23,016 nucleotides of DNA from Caulobacterales bacterium (GCA_947480815.1 CANKEA010000001.1:1-23016); one strand, 5' to 3'; shown: positions 1 through 7,906, counted from the stretch's first letter. Numbers and translations are program-made. The notes: generated by a model from the sequence alone, not told the origin.

Positions 1-283
1 AGCGTTCGATTATGTTCTCTCCCCGCTCCAGGGTTGTGTTTGGTTTAAAAACACGCCGAAGCTGAGCCCAGCCCTGCTCATGAAGGATGTGAGGATGTAG
101 AATACAATGGGCCGCTGCCGCTGCGGCTAGTGCAGGGAAAGTCGGCCTGGGCTGCCACCAAAGTCGGCGTCCCCCGCACGATGTTCAAGCCAACCACCGG
201 TGTGGCCTATTGGGACCAGCAAAAGGCTGAGAACGCGGCGGCTGACAGACCAACCCCTCGCCGTGCCGCCCAGCCGTACTGGG
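1..283. other. Left-edge stretch with no recognisable gene
   Basis: This stretch lies downstream of the ubiB stop codon. On the plus strand a frame stays open from about position 49 through a GTG at 130 and runs into the ubiB 3' end, ending at 390. Its product has no family I recognise and turns arginine/proline-rich where it overlaps ubiB, which is typical of an antisense shadow. The minus strand shows no start of coaBC, the gene that often follows ubiB in related genomes. I see no tRNA-like fold and no clear terminator after ubiB. It may be plain intergenic DNA or a gene remnant. Confidence 0.4.
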
Positions 284-1798
284 TTAGAGGTAGGCGAAGG
301 CTAGGCAGGCTATCCCCGCCGCCAGGGCACCGAAGGCGAACCAAAGCCAGGGGTGGTGGGGCTCGCGCGGCGAGGATTCGGTCAGCCTAAGCGCAGGTTT
401 CGTCCCTTGAGCGCGCGCCAGGCGGGCCATTCCGGCGATGGCGTCTGCGGCGTCTTTGAAAAGCGCCTGCAACTTGGCGGACGGGCCGAGTTCGCGGGCG
501 ATCCAGCCGCGTACCACGGGTTCGGCGGCGGCCCAGATGTCGTGGCCAGGGTCAATGCGGCGGGCCACGCCCTCGACCGTGACCATGGTCTTCTGCAGCA
601 GCACTAATTCGGGGCGCAGATGCATATCGAAGAGGGCTGTGATCTCGAACAACTGGGCCAGCAGTCGACCCATCGAGACCTGGCTGGCGTCGCGGCCCAG
701 CACCGGTTCGCCCACCGCCCGCAACGCCTGGGCGAAGGCATCGACGTCGTGGTGCGCCGGCACATAGCCGGCTTCGAAATGCAGCACCGCCACGCGGGCG
801 TAGTCGCGATTCAGGAAGCCCCACAGGATCTCGGCCAAATAGCGCCGCTCCATGGGCCCAAGCCGTCCTAGGATGCCAAAGTCAACGGCCGTCAGCTGGG
901 CCGGGGCGGCGATGAACAGGTTGCCCTCGTGCAGATCGGCGTGGAACAGGCCGTGGTTGAGCGCCTGGCTGAGGAATCCGCGGGTCAGGGCGACGGCTAG
1001 GGCGGGGCGGTCCAGGGTCTCCAGCGCTAGGGCGCCTGGGTCAGAAAGCGCGGTACCCTTGGCCCAGGTTAGGGTCAGGGCGCGGCGACCCACACCCTCC
1101 CAAACTACAGCGGGTCCGGTCATGAAGCCATCCTTGGCCATGATGGCGGCAAGTTCGTCGGCACCAGCGGCTTCGAAGCGGAGGTCGAGTTCCAGGTTCA
1201 ACGCGCGGATCACGGTGCCGGCGAAAGCTGCCAGCTCGAGCCGCCGTGTTGTGGGAATCAGCCGCTCCGCCATCCGCGCGGCCAGCAACAGAACCGCACT
1301 GTCCTGTGCCACCTCCTGTTCGATGCCGGGACGCAGCACCTTCACGGCCACCGGGGTGCCGTCGATCAGGGTCGCGCTGTGCGCCTGAGCAATCGAGGCG
1401 GCGGCCACGGCCGGCCCAAGTTCGGCGAACACCGCCTCTATCGGCTTGCCCAGGGCTGCCTCCACAGCGGCCCGCGCTTGCGCCTGGGGGAAAGGCGCCA
1501 GGCGATCCTTCAGGTGCGACAGGTCATCGGCGAAGGGTTCACCGAAAATATCGGCGCGCGTGGCCAAGAATTGACCCAGCTTGATAGCGACCGGGCCCGA
1601 GCGCTCCAAGACGTGTGCTAGGCGCGCCCCTGGCTGGCCCCGCCTCGATTGCGGTCCGGCGACCAGCCGCAGAGCCGCGCCCAGGGCCACGACGCCGGAC
1701 GGCAGATAGGGTTCGGCCTCGCGCGGAACCAAGGCGTCGGCCCTCGCCAACCGCCACCCCATCCCGACCAGTCGGGCAAAGGCCGCAAGATCGGCCAC
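284..1798 (-). CDS. ubiB: UbiB, atypical ADC/ABC1 kinase-like protein of ubiquinone biosynthesis
   Basis: This is a membrane-associated atypical kinase/ATPase needed for ubiquinone (coenzyme Q) biosynthesis; the family is thought to use ATP hydrolysis to support Coq-type enzymes or lipid intermediates at the inner membrane. The 504-residue product shows the diagnostic KxGQ motif (KLGQ, residues 73-76), an alanine-rich ATP loop (about 132-142), a VAVK lysine (K153), the catalytic HADLHEGN block (286-293) and DFG (306-308). A hydrophobic segment at about 484-504 is the usual C-terminal membrane anchor. Length is normal for alphaproteobacterial UbiB. The start is a GTG only 3 bp after the ubiE stop, so the two genes are almost certainly co-transcribed and translationally coupled. 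Confidence 0.95.
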   Translation of the reverse strand: MADLAAFARLVGMGWRLARADALVPREAEPYLPSGVVALGAALRLVAGPQSRRGQPGARLAHVLERSGPVAIKLGQFLATRADIFGEPFADDLSHLKDRLAPFPQAQARAAVEAALGKPIEAVFAELGPAVAAASIAQAHSATLIDGTPVAVKVLRPGIEQEVAQDSAVLLLAARMAERLIPTTRRLELAAFAGTVIRALNLELDLRFEAAGADELAAIMAKDGFMTGPAVVWEGVGRRALTLTWAKGTALSDPGALALETLDRPALAVALTRGFLSQALNHGLFHADLHEGNLFIAAPAQLTAVDFGILGRLGPMERRYLAEILWGFLNRDYARVAVLHFEAGYVPAHHDVDAFAQALRAVGEPVLGRDASQVSMGRLLAQLFEITALFDMHLRPELVLLQKTMVTVEGVARRIDPGHDIWAAAEPVVRGWIARELGPSAKLQALFKDAADAIAGMARLARAQGTKPALRLTESSPREPHHPWLWFAFGALAAGIACLAFAYL

Positions 1799-1801
1799 GC
1801 C

Positions 1802-2560
1802 TTAGATCGCCCAGCCGGTGTGCAGGGCGGCAACCCCGCCGGTGAAATTAGAATAGGCCACGCGCCCAAAGCCAGCCTCGGTCATCAGCCCCGCGAAACG
1901 GGTCTGGTCGGGGAAGCGGCGGATGCTCTCAACAAGGTACTGATAGGAGGCGCGATCCTTGGCCACGAGTTCGCCGATCTTTGGAATGATGGCGAAGCTA
2001 TAGGCGTCATAGGCCCGGGCCAGCGCCGGCATCGGCGGCCGCGAGAATTCCAGGCAGAGGAACCGACCGCCGGGTTTCAGCACTCGCTTGGCTTCAGCCA
2101 GGGCGGCGGAGATGTCGGTCACGTTGCGAATGCCGAAAGCAATCGAATAGGCGTCGGCGCAGCCATCGGGTAACGGCAGGTTCTGGGCGTCTCCCACAGC
2201 CCAGGTAATGTCGGCGCATTCGCCGCGCTCACGTCCCGCGGTGATCATCTCTTCATTGTAGTCAACCACGACGATTTCAGCCGGCTTGCCGCCGCGCCTT
2301 TGGGCGGCTCTTTGCCCCATGGCGGCATACCGCCGCGCCATGTCGCCCGTACCGCCGGCGCAGTCGATGATTGTCTCGCCAGGCTGGGGATTGAGGCGCG
2401 CCGCCATGGCGTCTTTCCAAAGCCGGTGCACACCCGCACTCATCAGGTCGTTCATCAGGTCGTAGCGGACGGCGACGCGGTCGAACACGCCCCGCACCAG
2501 TTTCGGCTTTTCCGCCGGGGGAACGTCCTGGTATCCGAATGTGGCTTGCGGCTGGCTCAT
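1802..2560 (-). CDS. ubiE: UbiE, demethylmenaquinol/2-methoxy-6-polyprenyl-benzoquinol C-methyltransferase
   Basis: UbiE is the SAM-dependent C-methyltransferase of ubiquinone synthesis, acting on 2-polyprenyl-6-methoxy-1,4-benzoquinol in the cytoplasm or at the membrane. The 252-residue protein has the family N-terminus ([14 protein letters not shown], 26-39), SAM motif I ([11 protein letters not shown], from residue 65), an acidic motif II ending in VVVD (100), and the UbiE/COQ5 signature FGIRNVTD (142-149) followed by [14 protein letters not shown] short basic insert (about 83-92, [10 protein letters not shown]) between motifs I and II is also seen in other alphaproteobacterial UbiE proteins. 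The ATG start lies 66 bp from the divergent mutM start, so both promoters must share that short gap. ubiB follows after 3 bp. Confidence 0.96.
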   Translation of the reverse strand: MSQPQATFGYQDVPPAEKPKLVRGVFDRVAVRYDLMNDLMSAGVHRLWKDAMAARLNPQPGETIIDCAGGTGDMARRYAAMGQRAAQRRGGKPAEIVVVDYNEEMITAGRERGECADITWAVGDAQNLPLPDGCADAYSIAFGIRNVTDISAALAEAKRVLKPGGRFLCLEFSRPPMPALARAYDAYSFAIIPKIGELVAKDRASYQYLVESIRRFPDQTRFAGLMTEAGFGRVAYSNFTGGVAALHTGWAI

Positions 2561-2626
2561 GGCCGGCTTCCTTAAACCTGCGGCGGGCCGCCGTCATCGT
2601 TCAGTTTGCCAGATCGTTGGAGAGAT

Positions 2627-3493
2627 ATGCCCGAGCTTCCCGAAGTCGAGACGGTTCGCCGCGGTCTGGCCCCTTTTTTGGAGGGCCAGCGCTTAGCGCG
2701 GTTGGAGTTGCGTCGACCCGATCTGCGGTTTCCCTTGCCCGAGGGGTTCGTCCAGCGCCTAACCGGCGCACGGGTCGGCAAGGTGGAGCGCCGGGCCAAG
2801 TACCTGCGCATCGCGCTCGACAACGGTGACACCCTGGTTAGCCACCTGGGGATGAGTGGACGGTTCGAGATTCGTCCTCCGGGCGAAGGTGGATCAAGAC
2901 CCGGCCAGTTTCACCATCCGGCGACCCAGGCTCCTAAGCATGAGCATGTGGTGCTGACCACCGAGGCTGGGACGCGCATCGCCTATTTCGACCCACGGCG
3001 TTTCGGCTACATGGACCTGATCCCAACAGATGCGCTGGAATTACATCCCTGGTTCGCCGGCCTTGGCCCCGAGCCGCTGTCGGATGGGTTTGATGACAAG
3101 GTTCTTTTGGCGGCCTTCACTCGCAAGGCGCGACAGACCCTAAAAGTCACCCTGCTCGACCAGCGGGTGGTCGCCGGCATCGGCAATATCTATGCCTGCG
3201 AGGCCCTTTTCGCCGCCGGTATCGACCCACGCCGCCCCGGCGGCGAGATCACACCGGCGCAAGCTAAACGCTTGGCCAAGGCGGTGCAGTCTGTTTTGAC
3301 GGAGGCGATCGAGGCTGGGGGGTCCACTTTGCGGGACTTCGCCGCAACTGACGGGGCGTTGGGCTATTTCCAGCACCGCTTTAAGGTTTACGATCGCGAG
3401 GGCCAACCCTGTGCCACCGGCTGCGGAGGCGGGGTTAGGCGCCTTGTCCAGGCGGGACGCTCCACCTTCTTCTGCCCAGCCTGCCAGACATAA
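2627..3493 (+). CDS. mutM: MutM/Fpg, formamidopyrimidine-DNA glycosylase
   Basis: MutM is a bifunctional DNA glycosylase/AP lyase that removes 8-oxoguanine and formamidopyrimidines in base-excision repair. The 288-residue protein starts MPELPEVET, giving the catalytic Pro2 after Met removal and Glu3, followed by the conserved lysine in RRAKYLRI. The helix-two-turn-helix block VVAGIGNIYACEALF and the C-terminal FPG zinc finger are present. The finger's first cysteine pair is CATGC (three residues between cysteines), a form I recall from other alphaproteobacteria, and the second is CPAC, after the void-filling QAGRST loop. I chose the ATG at 2627 because the family begins exactly there and a GGAGAG ribosome binding site lies just upstream; an upstream in-frame start at 2606 adds seven non-conserved residues. 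It is divergent from ubiE and its 3' end touches a TraB-like pseudogene. Confidence 0.96.
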   Translation: MPELPEVETVRRGLAPFLEGQRLARLELRRPDLRFPLPEGFVQRLTGARVGKVERRAKYLRIALDNGDTLVSHLGMSGRFEIRPPGEGGSRPGQFHHPATQAPKHEHVVLTTEAGTRIAYFDPRRFGYMDLIPTDALELHPWFAGLGPEPLSDGFDDKVLLAAFTRKARQTLKVTLLDQRVVAGIGNIYACEALFAAGIDPRRPGGEITPAQAKRLAKAVQSVLTEAIEAGGSTLRDFAATDGALGYFQHRFKVYDREGQPCATGCGGGVRRLVQAGRSTFFCPACQT

Positions 3494-4269
3494 TCCGCCG
3501 CCTCACGCTCTACACCCTGGCGACGTGCCTGTTTGGAGCCACCCTGGCCCTGGCGCGACCACCGGTCTGGACCGTGCGTGACGCCGATTCCGAAATGGTG
3601 CTGTTCGTATCCATTCACATGCTGCCGCCTGCCTCCCCTCGATGCGGCCCTCAAGGTCGCCGACGATCTCTGGCTGGAGATTCCGACCGATCCAGGGACC
3701 GCGGCCTCTGCTGCTGCTCTTGTCGTGCCGCTGGCCCGCCTGCCGGCGCATCAAACCTTGGACGGATTGCTGCCCTGCGCTGGCCGCGCGCGCCTGCGCA
3801 GGGCGGGGTCGAGGAAACCTATGGCCTGTCCAGCGCCGCCCTGCAGACCTTGCGCCCCTGGATGGTCGAGGTGGTGCTGTCGGGCGCTCAGACCGCCAAG
3901 CAGGGCGCTAACGCCGCCGGCGGCGTCGAACAGACCCTGACCGCTGATCTGGACCGTACCGCCAGGCTGATGGCCCTTGAGACCCTGGATCAACAGACTG
4001 AGCTCTTCGCGGGCGCGGTTACGCGCGTGCAGATCGCCTCGCTGGAGCAGGCCCTGCGCACACTGGCTGTTGAGATCCGCTGCGCCGCCAGTCGTTCGCC
4101 CTCTACGAGCGCTATTTGACGGCCCGCAACGCCGCCTGGATCGTTCATCCTTCACTGACTGGCGGGGTTTGGGCACACCGTTGTGGTGGTAGGTGCCGCG
4201 CATCTGCTTGGGCCCGACGGGCTGCCGGCGCACCTGCGCGCGCTCGGATATTCGGTCGATGGCCCTTAA
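3490..4269 (+). pseudogene. Decayed TraB/GumN-family exported protein gene (multiple frameshifts)
   Basis: Reading across frames reconstructs most of a TraB/GumN-like protein. The first frame gives a hydrophobic signal-like segment (RRLTLYTLATCLFG, ending ALA) and then VWTVRDADSEMVLFVSIHMLP, close to the family's 'LfGSiHmLP' motif but with Gly changed to Val. After about 3625 homology continues in the +1 frame (LDAALKVADDLWLEIPTDPG). It returns to the first frame around 3800 (EETYGLSSAALQTLRPWMVE), moves to a third frame around 4085 (QSFALYERYLTARNAAWIV), and ends in the first frame with the family C-terminus VVVGAAHLLGPDGLPAHLRALGYSV and a TAA at 4267-4269. At least four frame changes are needed while both neighbours are intact, so this is decay rather than an isolated sequencing error. 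The start is uncertain and may overlap the mutM 3' end. Family members are uncharacterised exported proteins or lipoproteins. Confidence 0.8.
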
Positions 4270-4294
4270 ACCGTCACTGAACCGCAGGGAGCGA

Positions 4295-4323
4295 TTGACC
4301 GGCGCGGGTCATTCCCCTATATC
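4295..4323 (+). promoter_or_regulatory. Sigma-73-type promoter for rpsT
   Basis: TTGACCG at 4295-4301 and CCTATATC at 4316-4323 are separated by 14 bp. This matches the published Caulobacter housekeeping consensus TTGACGS-N10-14-GCTANAWC with one mismatch in each box. Transcription would begin near 4330, giving a leader of about 50 nt with the TAAGG ribosome binding site just before the rpsT ATG. The promoter starts 26 bp after the pseudogene stop. The assignment is by motif only. Confidence 0.65.
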
Positions 4324-4379
4324 CGCGCGCTCACTCGGATCGGCCCTGTTCTGGGGTCTTTGTCACCTAAGGTTAGTTC

Positions 4380-4649
4380 ATGGCCAACAATCCCGGCGCC
4401 AAGAAAGCGATCCGTAAGATCGCACGTCGCACCGAGGTCAACACCGCGCGCCGTTCGCGCGTGCGCACCTACCTGCGTAAGTTTCAGGACGCTCTGAATG
4501 CTGGCGATTCCGCCCTGGCCAAGACCGCTTTCATCGAAGCTCAGTCCGAGCTGATGCGTGCCGTTTCTAAGGGCGTTGTCCACAAGAACACAGGCGCTCG
4601 CAAGGTGTCGCGCCTCGCGGCTCAATTGAAGAAGATTGCTGCGGCCTAA
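4380..4649 (+). CDS. rpsT: Small ribosomal subunit protein bS20
   Basis: bS20 binds the 5' domain of 16S rRNA early in 30S assembly. The 89-residue, strongly basic protein has the family N-terminus [13 protein letters not shown], the [20 protein letters not shown] block, and the C-terminal helix with the conserved [17 protein letters not shown] motif. Length is typical. It is monocistronic by appearance, with its own promoter about 60 bp upstream and an intrinsic terminator that begins within its last codons. The ATG has a TAAGG ribosome binding site. rpsT next to dnaA is a conserved Caulobacterales arrangement. Confidence 0.98.
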   Translation: MANNPGAKKAIRKIARRTEVNTARRSRVRTYLRKFQDALNAGDSALAKTAFIEAQSELMRAVSKGVVHKNTGARKVSRLAAQLKKIAAA

Positions 4650-4665
4650 GGGCCGCGCTTTCTTT
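4641..4665 (+). terminator. Intrinsic terminator of rpsT, with the stop codon in its loop
   Basis: GCGGCC (4641-4646) and GGCCGC (4651-4656) form a perfect 6-bp stem. Its 4-nt loop TAAG contains the rpsT stop codon (TAA, 4647-4649), and the T-rich run GCTTTCTTT follows. The left arm encodes the last two alanine codons and part of the stop context. This is a compact intrinsic terminator overlapping the coding end. Confidence 0.75.
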
Positions 4666-4693
4666 AAACTTAGCTTGTATTTTAGCGAGCTGG

Positions 4694-4721
4694 AACGGCC
4701 GAGCGGAAACGCTCGGCCGTT
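4694..4721 (+). terminator. Second hairpin downstream of rpsT (12-bp perfect stem, GAAA loop)
   Basis: AACGGCCGAGCG (4694-4705) pairs perfectly with 4710-4721 around a GAAA tetraloop. It lies 28 bp after the first rpsT hairpin and has only a weak T-rich tail. It could be a back-up or bidirectional terminator, or an RNA 3'-end stabiliser that insulates dnaA from rpsT transcription. Confidence 0.65.
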
Positions 4722-5142
4722 GAACGTGTTGATTTCGTGTTCGCGTGTGCGGCGAATTGGCCCGCGCGAGCTTGAACATATACGACATTTCCCTTGCAGA
4801 ATTGGGACAGTCAGGAGTCAATAGAAAAGACTCACCTTTCCGCTAAGTTTTCCGTTTGACGGCCCCTGGCGGCGGACTAGGGTGAAGTCCTCAGTGTGTT
4901 TCCTCCCCCAAAGGGACGGACGATAAAAATACCGGCGGTGGACAGCCTTCGCTGCCGAATGGGAACTTGTGTCTAAGCGTTTTAGTAAGCGTGCGCGGCC
5001 AGCTGCGCGGCTGATCTAAGGTTAATGCCGCGCTCAAGGGCGCGGCCTTCGGAATGATCTGCGCCGGCTGGGCGTGACGGACCTTGGGCGGGACCCCGGT
5101 TCAGTCGAGCGGCCGCCGCGCCATGGAATAGGGCGGGACAAA
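4722..5142 (+). promoter_or_regulatory. dnaA upstream regulatory region
   Basis: This is about 420 bp without a recognisable gene between the rpsT hairpins and dnaA. It contains two GANTC sites (GAGTC at 4815-4819 and GACTC at 4829-4833), the recognition sequence of the cell-cycle methyltransferase CcrM. A good -35-like TTGACGG lies at 4856-4862, with only a poor -10 candidate (ACTAGGGT, 4876-4883) at suitable spacing. Near the gene, GCGCGGC occurs three times (4993-4999, 5005-5011, 5040-5046), the last forming a 7-bp hairpin with 5027-5033. I find no convincing DnaA box (TTATCCACA) or AT-rich unwinding element, so I do not call oriC here. Confidence 0.5.
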
Positions 5143-6597
5143 GTGGCGGACTACAGTTTGACGATGAGCTCGGCTTCCGGTGCTGCAGGCGCGGCCTGGG
5201 TCAGCGCGTGCCAGACGCTGAAGCGCGAACTGGGTGATGCGGCGTTCGGCTCTTGGCTGGGTCAGGCTGCGCTCCGCGAAACACGCGACGGACGTCTGGT
5301 TGTGGTCACCCCTACCGGCATGGCGCGCGACTGGATTCGCCGTAATGCTTGGTGCCGTATCGCCGAGCTTTGGGCTGAGAACGACTCCCAGGGCCGGCGG
5401 CTTGACCTGAAATCTCGCCATGAGTTTGAAGCCCAGGTCCAGGGTCTTGCGAACCAGGGCGCTGGTGCGGACCTAACACCGAGCGGCAGCGAGTTTATTG
5501 AAATTACCACCCCTATCGCCACCGATGCTCCGGCTCGCGCACCGCTACCCGTGGGCAAGACCGCCGGCCTGCAGGAACGCTTGACCTTCGAAAGCTTCGT
5601 CACCGGCCCGGCCAACGAATTCGCCCATGCGGTGGCCAAGCGGGTCGCCAGCTGGGCGGACGGCCACTTTAATCCCGTCGTGTTCCACGGCCCCTATGGC
5701 TTTGGCAAAACCCACCTGCTCAACGCCATGGCCTGGGAGGCGATGCGCGCCGCGCCCGATAAGAAGGTGGTCTACCTCACCGCAGAACGGTTCCTGTCGG
5801 GCTTCGTGCGGGCGGTGATGGATCGCTCGACCAGCAGCTTCAAGGACGAGTTGCGCACTGCGGATCTGCTGATCATCGACGATGTTCATTTTGTTGGCGG
5901 CAAACAGTCGACCCAAGAAGAGCTGTTCCACACCCTGACGGCCCTGATGGAAGATGGACGCCGCGTAGTTTTCAGCGCTGATCGCCCGCCTTCGGCGCTG
6001 ACGGAAGTGGACGCCCGCCTGCGCAGCCACCTTTCCGCGGGCCTGGTCTGTGGCATTGAGCCGGCCGACCGGTCGCTGCGACTTGGCATTCTGGAACGCA
6101 AACTGACCTCGCTGTCGCGCCAGCTTAGCCAGAGCATCGGCGCGCAGCCCGAAGTGCTGCAGTTCCTGGCTGATCGATTTACCGATAGCGTGCGCGAACT
6201 CGAAGGTGCCTTGAACACCCTGGTTGCTCGTGCCGGTGAATGCCTTTCACGACTGACTCTCGACGAGGCCCAGGCCATTCTGCGCCCGCACCTGCGCGGC
6301 GCTGAAAAGCGCATCACGGTCGACGATATCCAAAAGGCCACCTCCGAACATTTCGGCCTTAAACAGGCTGATCTGATCAGCGAGCGCCGCAATCGTTCCA
6401 TCGCCCGGCCGCGTCAGGCTGCCATGTGGCTAGCCAAGCAACTGACCACCCGCTCCCTGCCCGATATCGGCCGGCGGTTCGGCGGCCGCGACCACACCAC
6501 AGTGCTGCACGCTGTGCGGCGGATTGAAGCGCTGAAAGCCGATGATCCCGTGCTGACCCGCGACCTTGAAGCGCTGATCCGCAAGCTGCGCGGATAA
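5143..6597 (+). CDS. dnaA: DnaA, chromosomal replication initiator
   Basis: DnaA is the AAA+ ATPase that binds DnaA boxes, opens oriC and recruits the replicative helicase; it is also a transcription factor. Using the GTG at 5143 (484 aa): N-terminal helicase-loading domain I, a linker, Walker [10 protein letters not shown] (183-191, K189), Walker [10 protein letters not shown] (242-250), box [13 protein letters not shown] with His296 at the usual arginine-finger position, sensor [10 protein letters not shown] (R351), and domain IV with the DnaA signature [14 protein letters not shown] (448-461). The start is uncertain: GTG 5074 adds 23 poorly conserved residues, while ATG 5164 is also possible. 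I prefer 5143 for the purine-rich AGGGCGGG just upstream and for length close to Caulobacter DnaA. trmD follows after 31 bp with no visible terminator. Control by CcrM methylation is suggested by two upstream GANTC sites. Confidence 0.96.
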   Translation: MADYSLTMSSASGAAGAAWVSACQTLKRELGDAAFGSWLGQAALRETRDGRLVVVTPTGMARDWIRRNAWCRIAELWAENDSQGRRLDLKSRHEFEAQVQGLANQGAGADLTPSGSEFIEITTPIATDAPARAPLPVGKTAGLQERLTFESFVTGPANEFAHAVAKRVASWADGHFNPVVFHGPYGFGKTHLLNAMAWEAMRAAPDKKVVYLTAERFLSGFVRAVMDRSTSSFKDELRTADLLIIDDVHFVGGKQSTQEELFHTLTALMEDGRRVVFSADRPPSALTEVDARLRSHLSAGLVCGIEPADRSLRLGILERKLTSLSRQLSQSIGAQPEVLQFLADRFTDSVRELEGALNTLVARAGECLSRLTLDEAQAILRPHLRGAEKRITVDDIQKATSEHFGLKQADLISERRNRSIARPRQAAMWLAKQLTTRSLPDIGRRFGGRDHTTVLHAVRRIEALKADDPVLTRDLEALIRKLRG

Positions 6598-6628
6598 GTC
6601 TGGCTTAAACTGTGCTAAGGGGCGGCCC

Positions 6629-7354
6629 ATGTTCGCCGCCACGATCCTGACCATGTTTCCCGAGGCCTTTCCCGGCCCTCTCGGTGTTTCCCTGATCGGG
6701 ACGGCTTGGCGCGAAGCGGGCCTTTGGAGTCTAGAAACGCTAGACATTCGGGGCTTTTCCAAAGATAAGCGCGGCTTCCTAGACGATACCCCCGCTGGCG
6801 GGGGTGCCGGACAGGTCATGCGGGCAGATGTGATCGCCTTGGCGCTGGACAGCGTGGAGAGGAACGGTCGGCCCCTATTGTATATGAGCGCCCGGGGTCG
6901 GCCCTTGACCCAGGCGCGTGCGAAAGTGTGGGCCGACGGACCGGGCGTTATCGTCTTGTGCGGCCGGTTCGAGGGGGTGGACCAGCGGGTGCTCGACGCC
7001 CGGGGGTTCGAGGAAGTCAGTGTCGGAGACGCGGTTCTCGCCGGTGGCGAAGCGGCGGCAATGGTTCTGATCGAGGCTTGCGTGCGTTTGGCACCAGGTG
7101 TTCTGGGCAACGCAGCGAGCACAGTCGAAGAGAGCTTCGAGGACGGCCTTCTTGAGCATCCGCAGTACACGAGACCGCGGAGCTTCGAGGGCCACGACAT
7201 CCCCGAGTTGCTGCTGAGTGGAAACCACGCCGAAATCGGCAAGTGGCGCGCCGCCCAGCGGGAGAAGACGACGCGGGAGCGCCGGCCGGATCTCTGGTCT
7301 GCCCATCTCGCCAATCAACAGGCAAAAGGCGGCCCCAAGGGCCAGCCCAAATAG
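6629..7354 (+). CDS. trmD: TrmD, tRNA (guanine-37-N1)-methyltransferase
   Basis: TrmD is a SPOUT-fold, SAM-dependent enzyme that makes m1G37 in tRNAs reading CNN codons and so prevents +1 frameshifting. The 241-residue protein has the N-terminal ILTMFPEAF, the SAM-site segment [10 protein letters not shown], the trefoil-knot loop GDAVLAGGE followed by VRLAPGVLG (keeping the Arg equivalent to E. coli R154), and the C-terminal block [11 protein letters not shown] and LLSGNHAEI. At the position of E. coli catalytic Asp169 the sequence reads EESF, giving Glu. The ATG has an AAGGGG ribosome binding site. It sits between dnaA (31 bp upstream) and rplS (10 bp downstream), but the usual upstream partners rpsP and rimM are absent. 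Confidence 0.95.
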   Translation: MFAATILTMFPEAFPGPLGVSLIGTAWREAGLWSLETLDIRGFSKDKRGFLDDTPAGGGAGQVMRADVIALALDSVERNGRPLLYMSARGRPLTQARAKVWADGPGVIVLCGRFEGVDQRVLDARGFEEVSVGDAVLAGGEAAAMVLIEACVRLAPGVLGNAASTVEESFEDGLLEHPQYTRPRSFEGHDIPELLLSGNHAEIGKWRAAQREKTTRERRPDLWSAHLANQQAKGGPKGQPK

Positions 7355-7364
7355 GAGTATTGAT

Positions 7365-7760
7365 ATGGCCAAGAACATCATCGCCGAACTGGCGGCCGAG
7401 GAAATCGCCCGTCTGTCCGCCGCCCGCGCCACGCCGGATTTCCAACCCGGCGACACCCTGCGCGTCAATGTGAAGATCAAGGAAGGCGAGCGCGAGCGCG
7501 TCCAGGCATATGAAGGCGTTTGCATCGGTCGCGCCGGCGGCGGCATGTCCGAGACCTTCACGGTCCGCAAGATCAGCTTTGGCGAAGGCGTGGAACGGAC
7601 CTTCCCGATCCTCTCGCCGATGATCGAGAGCATCGAAGTCAAGCGCCGTGGCGCTGTTCGCCGCGCCAAGCTCTATTATCTGCGCGATCGCCGCGGCAAG
7701 AGCGCGCGTATCGCCGAGCGTCAGGTCGCCCGTCCGGGTGACGACAGCAGCGAAGGCTAG
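7365..7760 (+). CDS. rplS: Large ribosomal subunit protein bL19
   Basis: bL19 lies at the 30S/50S interface (bridge region) of the ribosome. The 131-residue product has the family N-terminal helix ([12 protein letters not shown]), [29 protein letters not shown], the [19 protein letters not shown] core and the C-terminal [25 protein letters not shown]. The start at 7365 matches the family N-terminus; its AGGAG ribosome binding site overlaps the trmD stop codon, pointing to translational coupling. A further in-frame start at 7218 inside trmD is not credible. The C-terminal tail ([12 protein letters not shown]) is a variable extension. A GC-rich hairpin follows at 7770-7792. Confidence 0.97.
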   Translation: MAKNIIAELAAEEIARLSAARATPDFQPGDTLRVNVKIKEGERERVQAYEGVCIGRAGGGMSETFTVRKISFGEGVERTFPILSPMIESIEVKRRGAVRRAKLYYLRDRRGKSARIAERQVARPGDDSSEG

Positions 7761-7769
7761 CGGGCCGAG

Positions 7770-7792
7770 GCCGCCCCCGGATCGGGGGCGGC
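7770..7792 (+). terminator. GC-rich hairpin after rplS
   Basis: GCCGCCCCCG (7770-7779) pairs perfectly with CGGGGGCGGC (7783-7792) around a 3-nt loop, 9 bp after the rplS stop. It is very stable but lacks a T-tract, so it may act as a weak or factor-assisted terminator or as a 3'-end stabiliser for the dnaA-trmD-rplS message. Confidence 0.65.
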
Positions 7793-7906
7793 GCAGCCTC
7801 TGGCGCTGAGTTTGCGGCAAGACTTTCCTCGTCTAGCCAAGGCTCTGGTGGGTAATTCGCCCAAAACAGCGCCCGATGTGATGCGTTCTTCGCGCTCAGC
7901 CTAGAC

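Noticed and set aside
3490..4270. Several small intact genes between mutM and rpsT
   Set aside because: The open frames there are fragments that join across frames into one TraB/GumN-like protein, so separate gene calls would be misleading.
4722..5142. Origin of replication next to dnaA
   Set aside because: No convincing TTATCCACA-type DnaA boxes and no AT-rich unwinding element were found. In Caulobacter the origin is not directly upstream of dnaA but closer to hemE.
6430..7820. Overlapping minus-strand frames across dnaA 3' end, trmD and rplS
   Set aside because: They lie opposite three well-identified genes, have no conserved motifs and are explained by high third-position GC.
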